From Serripes groenlandicus (Eukaryota; Mollusca; Bivalvia; Cardiida; Cardiidae), in the NCBI GenBank assembly GCA_031761405.1, contig JASEVX010000005.1, forward strand, positions 3,839,391-3,903,390: a DNA stretch of 64,000 nt, read 5' to 3'. Below are positions 22,949-34,603 of this stretch, one piece after another (the first letter of the stretch is position 1; each line of letters begins with the position of its first letter). Both the position numbers and the translations under genes were made by a program. The notes under the pieces were generated by a model. The model worked only from the letters and a program-made list of their open reading frames with translations. It did no database searches and had not been told where the DNA came from.

Positions 22949-24680
22949 GTGTCCCTACGACCAGCTGGACAAACATTTTTTTCGACCTTTTATAAATGTC
23001 AATGCGACAAGCGTCATTCACTTTACACCACGGGGCTGACAGTCTATGTGGAAAGGCAGCCAGTTGTTTACACCAAGGGGCTGACAGTCTATGTGGAAAG
23101 TCACCTAGTTGTTTACACCTAGGGGCCGACAGTCTATGTGGAAAGTCACCCAGTTGTTTACACCTAGGGGCCGACAGTCTATGTGGAAAGTCACCTAGTT
23201 GTTTACACCTAGGGGCCGACAGTCTATGTGGAAAGGCACCCAGTTGTTTACACCAAGGGGCCGACAGTCTATGTGGAAAGGCAGCCAGTTGTTTACACCA
23301 AGGGGCCGACAGTCTATGTGGAAAGTCACCTAGTTGTTTACACCTAGGGGCCGACAGTATATGTGGAAAGGCACCCAGTTGTTTACACCAAGGGGCCGAC
23401 AGTCTATGTGGAAAGGCAGCCAGTTGTTTACACCAAGGGGCCGACAGTCAATGTGGAAAGGCACCCAGTTGTTTACACCAAGGGTCCGACAGTCTATGTG
23501 GAAAGTCACCCAGTTGTTTACACCAAGGGTCCGACAGTCTATGTGGAAAGGCACCCAGTTGTTTACACCAAGGGGCCGACAGTATATGTGGAAAGGCACC
23601 CAGTTGTTTACACCAAGGGGCCGACAGTCTATGTGGAAAGTCACCTAGTTGTTTACACCTAGGGGCCGACAGTATATGTGGAAAGGCACCCAGTTGTTTA
23701 CACCAAGGGGCCGACAGTCTATGTGGAAAGGCAGCCAGTTGTTTACACCAAGGGGCCGACAGTCAATGTGGAAAGGCACCCAGTTGTTTACACCAAGGGT
23801 CCGACAGTCTATGTGGAAAGTCACCCAGTTGTTTACACCAAGGGTCCGACAGTCTATGTGGAAAGGCACCCAGTTGTTTACACCAAGGGGCCGACAGTAT
23901 ATGTGGAAAGGCACCCAGTTGTTTACACCAAGGGGCCGACAGTCTATGTGGAAAGGCACCCAGTTGTTTACACCTAGGGTCCGACAGTCTATGTGGAAAG
24001 GCACCCAGTTGTTTACACCAAGGGTCCGACAGTCTATGTGGAAAGGCACCCAGTTGTTTACACCAAGGGGCCGACAGTATATGTGGAAAGGCACCCAGTT
24101 GTTTACACCAAGGGGCCGACAGTCTATGTGGAAAGGCAGCCAGTTGTTTACACCAAGGGTCCGACAGTCTATGTGGAAAGGCACCCAGTTGTTTACACCA
24201 AGGGTCCGACAGTATATGTGGAAAGGCACCCAGTTGTTTACACCAAGGGTCCGACAGTATATGTGGAAAGGCACCCAGTTGTTTACACCAAGGGGCCGAC
24301 AGTATATGTGGAAAGGCACCCAGTTGTTTACACCAAGGGGCCGACAGTCTATGTGGAAAGGCAGCCAGTTGTTTACACCAAGGGTCCGACAGTCTATGTG
24401 GAAAGGCACCCAGTTGTTTACACCAAGGGTCCGACAGTATATGTGGAAAGGCACCCAGTTGTTTACACCAAGGGTCCGACAGTCTATGTGGAAAGGCACC
24501 CAGTTGTTTGGAAAGACTGTTGTGTGGAGTTCTAGTGTGGGAAAGTCAGGAAATACATGGGAAGATGAACTGGTCGCAACGATATGTCTCAAAAGTGGTA
24601 CGAATACTAATAAGTACCAATAAGTGGGTGATTCCAAGTTCTCTGAACTGTGCTTTTCGAGAACTTAAATTCTGTTGATT
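22949..24680 (+). mobile_element. SINE family 2 expanded by an internal 45-bp array
   Basis: Left flank GTCAATGCGACAAGCGTCATTC and right flank GGAAAGACTGTTGTGTGGAG, then GAACTGG, match the two sides of one short body segment in the reference copy at 7387-7684 (reverse). The tRNA head is eroded to ACGACCAGCTGGACAAACAT. Between the flanks are 33 copies of what is a single 45-bp stretch in ordinary copies. The 3' end is indistinct. Confidence 0.8.
23025..24509. repeat. 45-bp tandem array, 33 units, inside a SINE
   Basis: 1,485 bases, exactly 33 x 45. Units begin ACACCAAGGGGCCGACAGTC and end GGCACCCAGTTGTTT. Because 45 is divisible by three and the unit lacks stops in several frames, both strands read open for hundreds of codons (for example CGKAPSCLHQGADSL repeats on plus and DCRPLGVNNWVPFHI on minus). 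These are not genes. Confidence 0.97.
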
Positions 24681-24890
24681 GTGTTTGTATTAACGGTGTT
24701 TTATGCCGCTTTCAACAGTATTTATGTTATATCTCGACGTATTATGGATGAAACACCAGTAGTGTACTACCGATAGTAATCACCCTGGCACAGAAGCATC
24801 AGTCGTGTTGCTATCCCCGCATCTCTGAACGCCGCGGAGGGAAGCCATTTCTATCATTTCACCAGTCTTTGGTATAATTCGGTGCAGATC
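24681..24890 (-). mobile_element. SINE family 1, diverged
   Basis: TTTTATGCCGCTTTCAACAG at left; GCTATCCCCGCATCTCTGAA, CGCGGAGGGAAGCCAT and TTGGTATAATTCGG at right before the head is lost. Confidence 0.7.
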
Positions 24891-25371
24891 ACAAAGTCCT
24901 GAAGAATGTGTTGTTTAACGATGCATAGAACGTTACAAACAGAAAATGCTTTAGAAGATTTAACATCCCTAGATAACGGTTCAATATCAATAAACGCTGT
25001 ACTGCATGCATATGTTTTACATGTGCACCAATCATGAGAAATAGCAACAATGTGCATACCGCAAGGATTCGAGTCAGACTGTATAATCACAGTATCCGTA
25101 TTCTTCACTACCCACTTCAAGATGGTTTTGGATCATTGCAAAGTGAAAACAAATAAAATGTCAAAACAATCACGCCATGCTTATAGGTGTCAAGAATGAC
25201 AAGCGTATTTTGTAATGCAACGGCGAAACAATTTGTGCACAATTTTTGCAGTATCTGCGTCAAACCTATTGTTACACCACGTAACATGTTACATAAAAAG
25301 CTTGTTTATGACGTAATCAATTATAGGAGGTCATTCAGAACGTTGTACCGTTTGCGTATCATTGTTAAATT

Positions 25372-25632
25372 CAGCCGAGTTACGACAACACCAACATTGT
25401 GGACTCTGCGTAAAGTATCGACCCGAATCAGCCTAAGCATGCCGCGCAAGTTAACCCGGACAGACACTTTTCGCCTCCTCTGGATTTTCTGTTTCAGAAA
25501 TCATTACTCTACATCTATATTCCAATTTGACTTAATGTATCGGCCCGGATAAGCCTGTGCGGATTGCGCAGGCTGATCTGGGTCGATACAGTACACAGAG
25601 TCCATAATATTGGTTTTCTCGTGGAACGGCTC
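25372..25632. mobile_element. MITE family C
   Basis: AACATTGTGGACTCTGCGTA through ACAGAGTCCATAATATTGGT and TTTCTCGTGGAACGGCTCA; GCGCAGGCTGATCTGGG in the right arm. Confidence 0.8.
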
Positions 25633-26099
25633 AATTGTTGATCTGATTGCATGGTCTTTGAGCCAAGCGCACAATGTGTGTCTGAGGTTAAATGAAACGT
25701 TATGTGACGAATTCATAGTATTAACCAAACGATTTGAAACTTTAAACGGCAATTAATACCACGAACTAACTCCTTTAGACAAATCTTTATATATGTAAAA
25801 GCATTCGTCGAGGAGATATTGACGGTCTTCTAATCTGTTTTATGTAACTCTGGCAACATAAACTGAATTACATATGTTTAAACGAATGCAAATCTGGCTC
25901 TATATTGGTCATCAATGCCATAAGACTGATTCTTCGTCTCCAATTCAATTGAGTCAGTGCATGGGAAACGATACACGTTGGCATTTCTGAACAGTGTAGG
26001 TTCAGATCAATATGCAGAGATCCAGATAAGGAGGAGTATACAGCTCTTTTAACCACAATAGTTATCATATCATCCTACCAAACACTATGCTGTTGGTAC

Positions 26100-26134
26100 T
26101 CAAAAGAATCGTCTCACCGAGACGATTCTTTTGA
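26100..26134. repeat. Perfect 16-bp hairpin, 3-base loop
   Basis: TCAAAAGAATCGTCTC then ACC then the exact reverse complement. No surrounding element was recognised. Confidence 0.9.
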
Positions 26135-26299
26135 AAACCCACAACATAGGGTCAGAGGGTAAATAAGGATTTTAGAACATAAAAAACTCCCCTTATCTAG
26201 AGCTCTGAATCTGTACATCTGCTCTGTTATAAAAGAATCTATACACGTTGACAGAAGCTTCTAACAAACGTATGTGAATAATATGTGAAGTGGATACCT

Positions 26300-26564
26300 G
26301 TGGTATTCCAAAAGGCCAACCTGTACCTTATCGCGTGGACGAGGTTGCAGGTTCGATCCCCGGCCGGGTAATTCCAAAGAATTTAAAAATCGTAGTAATT
26401 GCTGCCCTCCTTTTGCGCTCAGGGTTGCAGGGTAAGCATTACGACTGACTGGATGGTGTTAGGATAAATGGATCAATAGTACTGGTAGTACTGGTTACTT
26501 ACCCAGGAAACGCCGTGATATAATGGTGAAAGCGGCGTTAAACACAAAACAATCAATCAATCAA
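26300..26564 (+). mobile_element. SINE family 1, sense copy
   Basis: Head remnant with GGTTGCAGGTTCGATCCCCG (B-box-like), then GGGTAATTCCAAAGAATT, TGCTGCCCTCCTTTTGCGCT, GACTGACTGGATGGTGTTAG, AGTACTGGTTACTTACCC, AAAGCGGCGTTAAACAC and CAATCAATCAATCA. It shows the normal single-copy arrangement of the segments amplified at 11.8 and 49.1 kb. Confidence 0.85.
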
Positions 26565-26714
26565 CTTATCACATGGACTGACTCATAATCCCATCAGTGA
26601 TCGCAGGCAAAGTAGTACAACAGTCTCACTACTGAGGGATTTCCTAATCAAACATTCAATGACTGGATATCGAATGGTGCAGTGTCTGAGCTGACGTTGC
26701 AAATGCACATGCTG

Positions 26715-26937
26715 CTCTAATTCTACCTTGGTGGACAACACTATTTAGCACAAGTGTATTTAGCACCATACACTATTCTGCCAAGTCATTTGCGTACGTT
26801 TCCATTGTAGAAAGACGAATGACGTTAGTCACAATGACCTTTGTCCATCATCAGATATAATGAATGAGCAACCGGGTATTCGAACCTAAGAGCCATTGAT
26901 CGACGGACCACGTCGTTACACACTGAGCTATCAAGAC
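26715..26937 (-). mobile_element. SINE family 2, diverged
   Basis: GTAGAAAGACGAATGACGTT, GTCACAATGACCTTTGTCCA, GGGTATTCGAACC and ACACTGAGCTATCAAGA mark the body-to-head half; the 3' half is eroded. Confidence 0.6.
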
Positions 26938-27028
26938 TGTCGATAAGTTTTATTATAAACGAAAGGTTTAGTGCACATGGACTTGACAAGTTACTGATGC
27001 AGACAAATTATGCCACAGAAACCACTGT

Positions 27029-27262
27029 TTAACCCTTTCCCTCATACGGCAATTCTGCAGCAGACGACTTTGAACTTATTTTGTCAAAAAATAGAAAATC
27101 TCCATACTTGAATATATAACCTATGACAAAAAGTGGAAAACATTGTGGCAAAAGAAGAAATTGCACGTTTTGTGCAATTTCTTCTTTTGTTACTATGTTT
27201 TCAAAAAGCCGTCTGCTGCAGAGGCGTCAGAAAGCGTCTATATGAGGGAGGGAAAGGGTTAA
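27029..27262 (+). mobile_element. TTAA MITE family A, young subfamily
   Basis: TTAACCCTTTCCCTCATACG to GAGGGAGGGAAAGGGTTAA, with a 4-base GGGA duplication in the right TIR and an intact hairpin. Confidence 0.9.
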
Positions 27263-27324
27263 AAGTAAGAAAATACCTATCATCCTTAGGTCTTATATTC
27301 TTTCTAAATTTTCGCGATGACCTT

Positions 27325-27440
27325 TAACATTTTCGCACATATAACAAATCTGCACCAGACGACTTTGAAAATCTCTAGTTAAATTGTCGAAAATCTCTCT
27401 AAATGAAAGTAAGTTAATTATTGATTATTAGACATAGGTT
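27325..27440. mobile_element. TTAA MITE family A, cut by the LINE fragment
   Basis: TTTAACATTTTCGCACATAT, GCACCAGACGACTTTGAAAA and TAAATGAAAGTAAG, ending where LINE-like sequence starts. Confidence 0.55.
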
Positions 27441-27447
27441 ATAGAAA

Positions 27448-27963
27448 TTGGGTACTGAGGTAAGGACGTATGTATATAGAGTTGGATATGGGTATATATC
27501 GGAGGCACAGAATGTTCAAAATGTTAAACTATTTACATTAAATTATACTCAACGACTTAAAGATCAATACATGCAGAATTCGCGATCTGATTGTGTAGAA
27601 AGTAGAAAACTATGTACATACAGTGATTTTAAAATAAATTTTGGCAAGGAACTCTACTTAAAAATAATTGATATAGGTAAATTTAGAAAATGCATGGCTT
27701 CTTTGAAATTTTCCTGTCATGATTTGATGATAGAAAAGGGAAGATACTATATGCTTCTTTTAGAAGACAGAATTTGTGAATACTGTGAACATGATATTGA
27801 AAATGAATTTCACTTTGTGTTGAAATATCCCTTGTACAATGAAATTAGCGTAAAATATATAAATACATCGTTTGTTACTAATGCAAGCTATGAGAAGTTT
27901 TGTAACCGTATGGCTTCATTTAATAGTACCTCGCTATTTATTTATACTATGCGTTTGAGATAA
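27448..27963 (+). pseudogene. LINE reverse-transcriptase ORF, C-terminal fragment
   Basis: The 171-residue frame resembles the region after the reverse transcriptase of animal non-LTR retrotransposons: FRKCMASLKFSCHDLMIEKGRYY, then a zinc-knuckle-like CEYC...ENEFHFVLKYPLY. In the usual pattern CxxC...H....C the final Cys is Lys here. Endonuclease and RT domains are absent, so this is a 5'-truncated dead copy. It is followed by a short 3' region containing a GTGGCGATTG/CAATCGCCAC hairpin and ending in a small AAC repeat near 28030-28055, a plausible LINE tail. The apparent ATG is not meaningful. The left edge abuts a truncated TTAA MITE (27325-27440). Subfamily cannot be decided by eye. Confidence 0.6.
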
Positions 27964-28056
27964 GAAATGAGTTCCTGAAAGGCACTGTATAGTTTGTGTG
28001 GCGATTGGTTTGACAATCGCCACAATGCTAACAGAAACAACAACAACAATCGGTTG
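27964..28056 (+). mobile_element. Probable 3' UTR and tail of the LINE fragment
   Basis: Immediately downstream of the LINE frame lies a GC-richer segment with an inverted repeat (TGGCGATTG...CAATCGCCA) and then AACAACAACAAC, the type of simple-repeat tail at which target-primed LINE insertions end. Confidence 0.4.
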
Positions 28057-29160
28057 ATATTTGTTTTCCTTACTGCAAACTAATTTACTCACATCCGTTA
28101 TAGTTCCATCATTGAAGCAGAGACGTGATAAATAATAATTATGTCAGTGCTACTTTGGTACCGGATTGTTACTAATATTTGAGTTTTATCGAGACATTAT
28201 CTACATAGAGTTAAATATTATCTTCTTCATGATTGGGCAGATAATACATATCATTGCGCGTTCTATCTGCAAATTACTCTGGAAATTCCAAAAGGTTCTA
28301 TAAATAGCGCGCGAGCCTGGTTATCTCAATATTATAAACGCTTTATTTTGTAGTTGTTTAAATATATGAAAGCGTCTAGATGATACTGATTTACAAAGGT
28401 TTAAAGGACACACGATGTCAGTAGTGTGTACACACATTATGTATACACGTCTGCACGTTTTAGAGTCAATTAGCAATCAATGCTGAAAGTGTAGCCTAAT
28501 TTAGTTTGGAGATCGAGCATTATAATATATGCCTATATTTTTATAAATTGAACAGTTTGGCAAATAGTGAAATTGTGCTTTTTGAGCATGTTTGTGTTTG
28601 TCTTTGCACTCACATTTTTCGAAGCAGTTTAACAACCTCAGCTACATATAAATATACTGTGTTTATATGTCTCTGACAACCCTCAATCATGCAATGTGAA
28701 GGGAATAAATTGAACAGACCTGTACCTGTTAATATCGGACATCATTGAAACAAACACCAAACTAATGGATACTGTTTTCTAATGAGCTAAAACGGTAGTC
28801 TATCGAGTACCAACTAGATTTTTCATAAATTTGGAATGGCCTAATTTTGAACACATCACGACCAATTTCAGAACGTAACTAAAAAATCACCAAGACAACA
28901 TTCTGGCAAACTAACATTATTCTACTTTCAAAAGATGCAGGGTTGATACATTCTCAAATTTACCCGCACCAGCCCTACACCGATATACTGCTTGTTACTT
29001 TGCAGGATTTTCCATACGATCGCCACTACAGTGCCATTGGCGCTTTGATTTGTTGATGGTGTGAGACTGTTCTCTTCTTCAAATATGTATGAACAAATAC
29101 TAATATCGTTGGGAAATAACATGTATACTTTTTCTAACATTACTGTTTGAACATGTTGTC
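28057..29160. other. No gene or element seen
   Basis: AT-rich unique-looking sequence with stops in all frames. Confidence 0.5.
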
Positions 29161-29290
29161 TCATTGTGTGTTATAATCTGTCATTGCATTACATTGATAT
29201 TTGATTGTATTTAATTGTCTTTTTAACATTATGTGTATAGGCCGGAGGCCCTGACTAAGCAATAAATGTATCGTATCGTATCGCATCGAT
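29161..29290 (+). mobile_element. LINE-like 3' end with pentamer tail
   Basis: GGCCGGAGGCCCTGACTAAG, then AATAAA and repeated GTATC to 29285, a typical non-LTR 3' terminus. Confidence 0.45.
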
Positions 29291-30595
29291 ATATTTGAAA
29301 ACATTGTGAGCAATTGCTTCTTTTACCAGACTGTTTTCATACGACCTCTTGTTCAAATGGTCGAATTGGGTCAGTAATTGGAACCAGTTCATATGAATGT
29401 TTACCCATGGAGGTTCTCTAAAGTAACACTAATTACAATCATACAACATGGTCTTGTTTTTGTTTTCAAGGTTAAAGCTCTCTCCAACGTTTCCACATAC
29501 TTGAACCTAGAAATAAAACAGGGAAGATACTGTACAGTCTGATCTGAATTTTCGCCGAACGTTATGGCCTTAAAATCGGTTAATGAATTTGTGTATGAAA
29601 CTTAACCATTTCCATAGACGTATGGGCAGGCTGTCTACAGTTTCATTTAAATCAATGCCTATCACCCTTTCCCACAATGTTCCAATTCTGAATCAAAATC
29701 ACTCGTCTAACTTGCATGATTCTACCAGGGACGTAGATAAGAGGGACGTAGATAAGAGGGGATAAGCAACTCCATATATACACCTGTTATCTTTTTAAAA
29801 TATCACATGGAGAAATAAAATTGTCCAAATTTTCACATTTTGTAGCAAATAAAACTTTTAAGTCACATTTGGCACGTAAAAAACCCCATACATATTCTGA
29901 AAGCTTAACATATCAACTTAAGTTAGAAAAACAATGTACAACTGGAATTTATTTTTGTATTTTGAAAAATGACTGGTTTAAAAGACACTGATATTGTGAT
30001 TTCTATAAATACTTGTTTGTCGTCTCAGTTAAATAGCTCAGACAATAGTATATTTTTACGCTGCGTTTATTATCCCTTCTAAATCTACGCAACTTTATTG
30101 TTTTTACGCTGTGTTTATTATCCCTTCTAAATCTATGCAACTTTATTGTTTGGCAATCCCACGAAAGCTCCTCAAAATATATTATTAAATATTTATGTTT
30201 TCTCCCATAACCATGCTTTTAACGACTCAATGCGAATGAAAAACAAATATAGAATAGAAACAAACTTATTGATAGAATGGAGTATTAGTTTGAGAGTTTA
30301 AATATTTGTTGGAAAAGGAGATTTTGCTCATCATGACCCTGTTCTCCTTTCTCCAAAGTGTTTCCAAAAGAAACCTGTTGCATATTTTGTCAGGTACGTC
30401 GGGTCTATAAGTAGAAGTGTAAAGCCCTAAGGTGGTTCACCTCTCTGTTACATCGAAACACTTACGCGCACCACAGGCTGGAGTACCTTGAACATACCTT
30501 TGCAGATGATAACAATAAAACGTATTGTATTTGCATAAAAAGCTGCTATAAGTTTACTGGATACATATTGACCTATAGCGAGGTTTGAGGTCAGG
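29291..30595. other. No gene; two short tandem duplications
   Basis: GGGACGTAGATAAGA is doubled at about 29728-29758. A 48-bp block (ACGCTGCGTTTATTATCCCT...) is doubled at about 30058-30153. Otherwise unremarkable. Confidence 0.55.
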
Positions 30596-30815
30596 GAATA
30601 TTCGCGCCCTTTCACACATACAGCAGACGCACCCTGTCGCCGTGCATCAGCCGAACAATTTCTCATATTGCCACAATACTTTTAACTCTATTTAATGATA
30701 ACACATATATATATATATATATGTATATATATTCATAAAGATTTTATACATTGTTCTTGAAACGTATTCAAAGTCGTACGCTTCAGATGTTCTGTATGTG
30801 TTAAAGGGTTACATG
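30596..30815. mobile_element. TTAA MITE family A, diverged
   Basis: CGCCCTTTCACACATACAGC at left, ATTCAAAGTCGTACGCTTCA and GTTAAAGGGTTAC at right; an AT dinucleotide run (30704-30733) lies inside. Confidence 0.5.
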
Positions 30816-30825
30816 TGTTGACCGT

Positions 30826-31042
30826 TATCCCTTTCCCACATGCAGATGTATTTTTTGCCACATGTTCAAATTCAAACAATAGAAAACATTGCGTCAAAAG
30901 GTGATATTTATCGTTCCTTTTTCCGACAATGCTTTCGACTCTAATCGAAAATTATACCTCGACAAATAGAGATTTTTACTCATTTTGCAATGACGTTTTA
31001 AAGTTCGTCTGCTGCAGGAATAGAGTCACGTGACAGCTTAAT
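30826..31042. mobile_element. TTAA MITE family A, diverged
   Basis: GTTATCCCTTTCCCACATGC at left; CGTCTGCTGCAGGAATAGAG near the right end. Confidence 0.55.
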
Positions 31043-31083
31043 GCACGCACAGACCGATATTCGGACGTTAACGACAAACACAT

Positions 31084-31314
31084 TTAACCCTTTCCCTCAT
31101 ACAACAATTCTGCAGCAGACGACTTTGAACGTATTTTGTCAAAACATAAAAAATCTCCATAATTGAATGGATAACCTATGACAAAAAGTGGAAAACATTG
31201 TGGCAAAAGGAGAAATTTCACGTTTTGTGCAATTTCTTCTTTTGTCACTATGTTTTCAAAAAAGCCGTCTGCTGCAGAGGCGTCAGAAAGCGTCTATATG
31301 AGGGAAAGGGTTAA
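31084..31314 (+). mobile_element. TTAA MITE family A, young subfamily
   Basis: TTAACCCTTTCCCTCATACA to GAGGGAAAGGGTTAA with an intact hairpin (one T replaces G in the left stem). Confidence 0.9.
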
Positions 31315-31728
31315 CAAAAGATATAGTCAGTGTTCGACCCACCTTTATCTAAGGGTTTCCAGGATGCAGTTTTGACAAGGTAAGACATAGCAGAAACTCA
31401 TACTCAGAGTGTACGCTGTCGCTAATTGTCATATGTCTTGGTTAATGAGTTAATAGATCAGCCCTGTGTTCAGTTAAGCAGTATGGTAGCTCAGGTTTGC
31501 CAAGCCACCAATCAAATCACAGCTATAACACATTAGTTGCAGTTTGATTGGTCGATTGACAACCGTGAGCTATCAAAATATCTAAGTGAACGCAGGGCAG
31601 GTATTCTATATACACGTATTTTACTGTAAACACTTGATGTATTGGTGAATCGTTTATTGAATCCCATATGTTATATTACTCCGTCGTTTTACAAATACTA
31701 GAGATGTCTGCCTTCTGTAAACTCATTC

Positions 31729-32333
31729 AGTTCGTGCACTGAGTTTTTAAGGACGATCCATATAATATAGCCCAATCTCCCGGAGTTCGTGCACTGAGTT
31801 TTCAAGGACGGTCCGAATAATATAGCCCACTCTCCCGGAGTTCGTGCACTGAGTTTTCAAGGACGGTCCGAATAATATAGCCCACTCTCCCGGAGTTCGT
31901 GCACGGAGTTTTCAAGGACGGTCCGAATAGTAGAGCCCACTCTCCCGGAGTTCGTGCACGGAGTTTTCAAGGACGGTCCGAATAGTAGAGCCCACTCTCC
32001 CGGAGTTCGTGCACGGAATTTTTAAGGACGGTCCGAATGTTATAACCCACTCTCCCGGAGTTCGTGCACGGAGTTTTCAAGGACGGTCCGAATAATAGAG
32101 CCCACTCTCCCGGAGTTCGTGCACGGAGTTTTTAAGGACGGTCTGAATAGTAGAGCCCACTCTCCCGGAGTTCGTGCACGGAGTTTTCAAGGACGGTCTG
32201 AATAGTAGAGCCCACTCTCCCGGAGTTCGTGCACGGAGTTTTCAAGGACGGTCTGAATAGTAGAGCCCACTGTCCCGGAGTTCGTACATGGAGTGTTCAA
32301 GGACGGTCCGAATAATATAGCCCACTCTCCCGG
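31729..32333. repeat. 55-bp tandem array, 11 copies
   Basis: Units GGAGTTCGTGCACGGAGTTT...CCCACTCTCCC. Edge copies carry CACTGAG and AATATAG; inner ones carry CACGGAG and AGTAGAG, a usual pattern of homogenised centre and older edges. Confidence 0.95.
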
Positions 32334-32860
32334 TAATTGATCCCGGGTCCCGTGGATCACGAGTTTCATTCGGAATCGACATTGATGATAACAGCTACTT
32401 TATCATCTTGTCTTTCCTAAAGTTTCCTCTGTCTACAAAAGCCTATTTAGTATTTATCTATGGTTATGGGGGATAGAAAGACAGGAAACAATTAAATATT
32501 AATCATTAGTAATAGACTCTCGTATTATTGCGTAAAATCAAAGGAAACTTATACCACTATATTTAACTTTATCCGACAGACAATGTGGCTATTATCTAGA
32601 CTTAACACACATTTGCTTGATCAAAAGTTTCAATGTTTCTCGCAAAAATACATTGTTTGTTCTGAATTCGTTTCAATATCAGGGTTATGCAAGATGGGCA
32701 AGCATAAACTATTATTTATGCATATTGTTCTATTTTTGACGCTGCTCCCAACAGTATTTCAATCATATCAGACTTTTCCTCGATCAGTTTAAAACCAACC
32801 AATCCGTTGATCCACCATACTAAATACAAATAAACTGGATCGATATATATAGAACCTTAT
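32334..32860. other. No gene seen
   Basis: No family resemblance in the short frame at 32583-32792; no splice context. Confidence 0.45.
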
Positions 32861-33048
32861 TGTTTCACTGTTTTGCAAACAATGAAGATTTATGTGAGAC
32901 AGCTCGTAACGAGCTATCTCTCCTGAAATCTGCATTGTTTTTCCACTTAGATGTTTAATTTTACCAATTTTACTGTTAGATAGATGCAGTGGTCCAATTT
33001 TCAACATGGAAGAGTCGACTTTACAAAGTTTGACAGTGAAAGGGTTAA
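32861..33048. mobile_element. TTAA MITE family B, left end eroded
   Basis: GTTTTGCAAACAATGAAGAT, GAGACAGCTCGTAACGAGCT, CTGAAATCTGCATTG, AAGAGTCGACTTTAC and CAGTGAAAGGGTTAA. Confidence 0.7.
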
Positions 33049-33495
33049 GTGCATGTCAGACGATACATTTATATGCAAAAACATTTAGGACAGGAAGTGA
33101 ATACTCTGGTTACGCTGTACGTGTTAACCGGCCACCGTGGGTTTCACTGAACGTAGATTCTAACTTCCAAACGACAGGCGCAGGTCTAACCAAGGCTTTA
33201 AAACACGACCTTACTCTCGAGATCGTCACTATACGATACACATACTTGTTTCAGCTTGGAAAAACGCATGCATATGGTTGTCGAATAGTGCAAGACCGAA
33301 CATGTATGTCGGTCTGCATCAACGCATAATGTAACTTTTACTAATCTCATATATCTCGTGTAGTATCTCGTTTTGATCTCACAAATGCGTGCCTCTTCTG
33401 ACCTCCACGACTTGCGATATTTGGCGGGGTATTTGGCGGGGTTGCCAAATCGTGCCACATCATCGCCAACTTTTAGCCATGCTGGAGTAGTCCCA

Positions 33496-34603
33496 CTGTG
33501 ACACGTTTTAATGGAGACACCAAACATCTGAATCCGGAATTGACTGTGGCACGTTTTACAGGAGACACCAAACATCTGAATCCGGAATTGACTGTGGCAC
33601 GTTTTACAGGAGACACCAAACATCTGAATCCGGAATTGACTGTGACACGTTTTACAGGAGACGACACCAAACAACTGAATCCGGAATAGACTGTGACAAG
33701 TTTTACAGGAGACACCAAACATCTGAATCCGGAATTGACTGTGACACGTTTTACAGGAGACACCAAACATTTGAATCCGGAATTGACTGTGACATGTTTT
33801 ACAGGAGACACCAAACATCTGAATCCGGAATTGACTGTGACACGTTTTACAGGAGACACCAAACATCTGAATCCGAAATTGACTGTGACACGTTTTACAG
33901 GAGACACCAAACATCTGAATCCGGATTTGACTGTGACACGTTTTACAGGAGACATCAAACATCTGAATCCGGAATTGACTGTGACACGTTTTAAAGGAAA
34001 CACCAAACATCTGAATCCGGAATTGACTGTGACACGTTTTACAGGAGACACCAAACATCTGAATCCGGAATTGACTGTGACACGTTTTACAGGACACACC
34101 AAACATCTGAATCCGGATTTGACTGTGACACGTTTTACAGGAGACATCAAACATCTGAATCCGGAATTGACTGTGACACGTTTTAAAGGAAACACCAAAC
34201 ATCTGAATCCGGAATTGACTGTGACACGTTTTACAGGAGACACCAAACATCTAAATCCGGATTTGACTGTGACACGTTTTACAGGAGACATCAAACATCT
34301 GAATCCGGAATTGACTGTTTCCTTTTTTTAAAGGAAACACCAAACATCTGAATCCGGAATTGACTGTGACACGTTTTACAGGAGACACCAAACATCTGAA
34401 TCCGGAATTGACTGTGACACGTTTTACAGGACACACCAAACATCTGAATTCGGATTTGACTGTGACACGTTTTACAGGAGACATCAAACATCTGAATCCG
34501 GAATTGACTGTGACACGTTTTAAAGGAAACACCAAACATCTGAATCCGGAATTGACTGTGACACGTTTTACAGGAGACACCAAACATCTGAATCCGGAAT
34601 TGC
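33496..34603. repeat. 48-bp tandem array, about 23 copies, with higher-order order
   Basis: Units ACATCTGAATCCGGAATTGA...TTTTACAGGAGACACCAA. From about 33890 variants recur in blocks: ATTTG/ACATCAA, then AAAGGAAACACC, then GGAGACACC, then sometimes GGACACACC, giving three- and four-unit higher-order repeats. Both strands read open (for example MFGVSCKTCHSQFRIQ repeats on minus) only because 48 is divisible by three. Confidence 0.95.

Noticed and set aside
22996..24678. A 560-residue Cys-rich repetitive protein on the plus strand
   Set aside because: It consists of the 45-bp SINE-internal array plus flanks. Other frames and the opposite strand are equally open, and the flanks are SINE sequence.
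29028..29060. Possible exon in the 28-29 kb unique stretch
   Set aside because: No frame with splice signals and no protein similarity could be supported by eye.
33198..34583. Repetitive proteins of 350 and 273 residues on the minus strand
   Set aside because: They come only from the 48-bp array being divisible by three; overlapping frames are open at once and there is no non-repeat domain.
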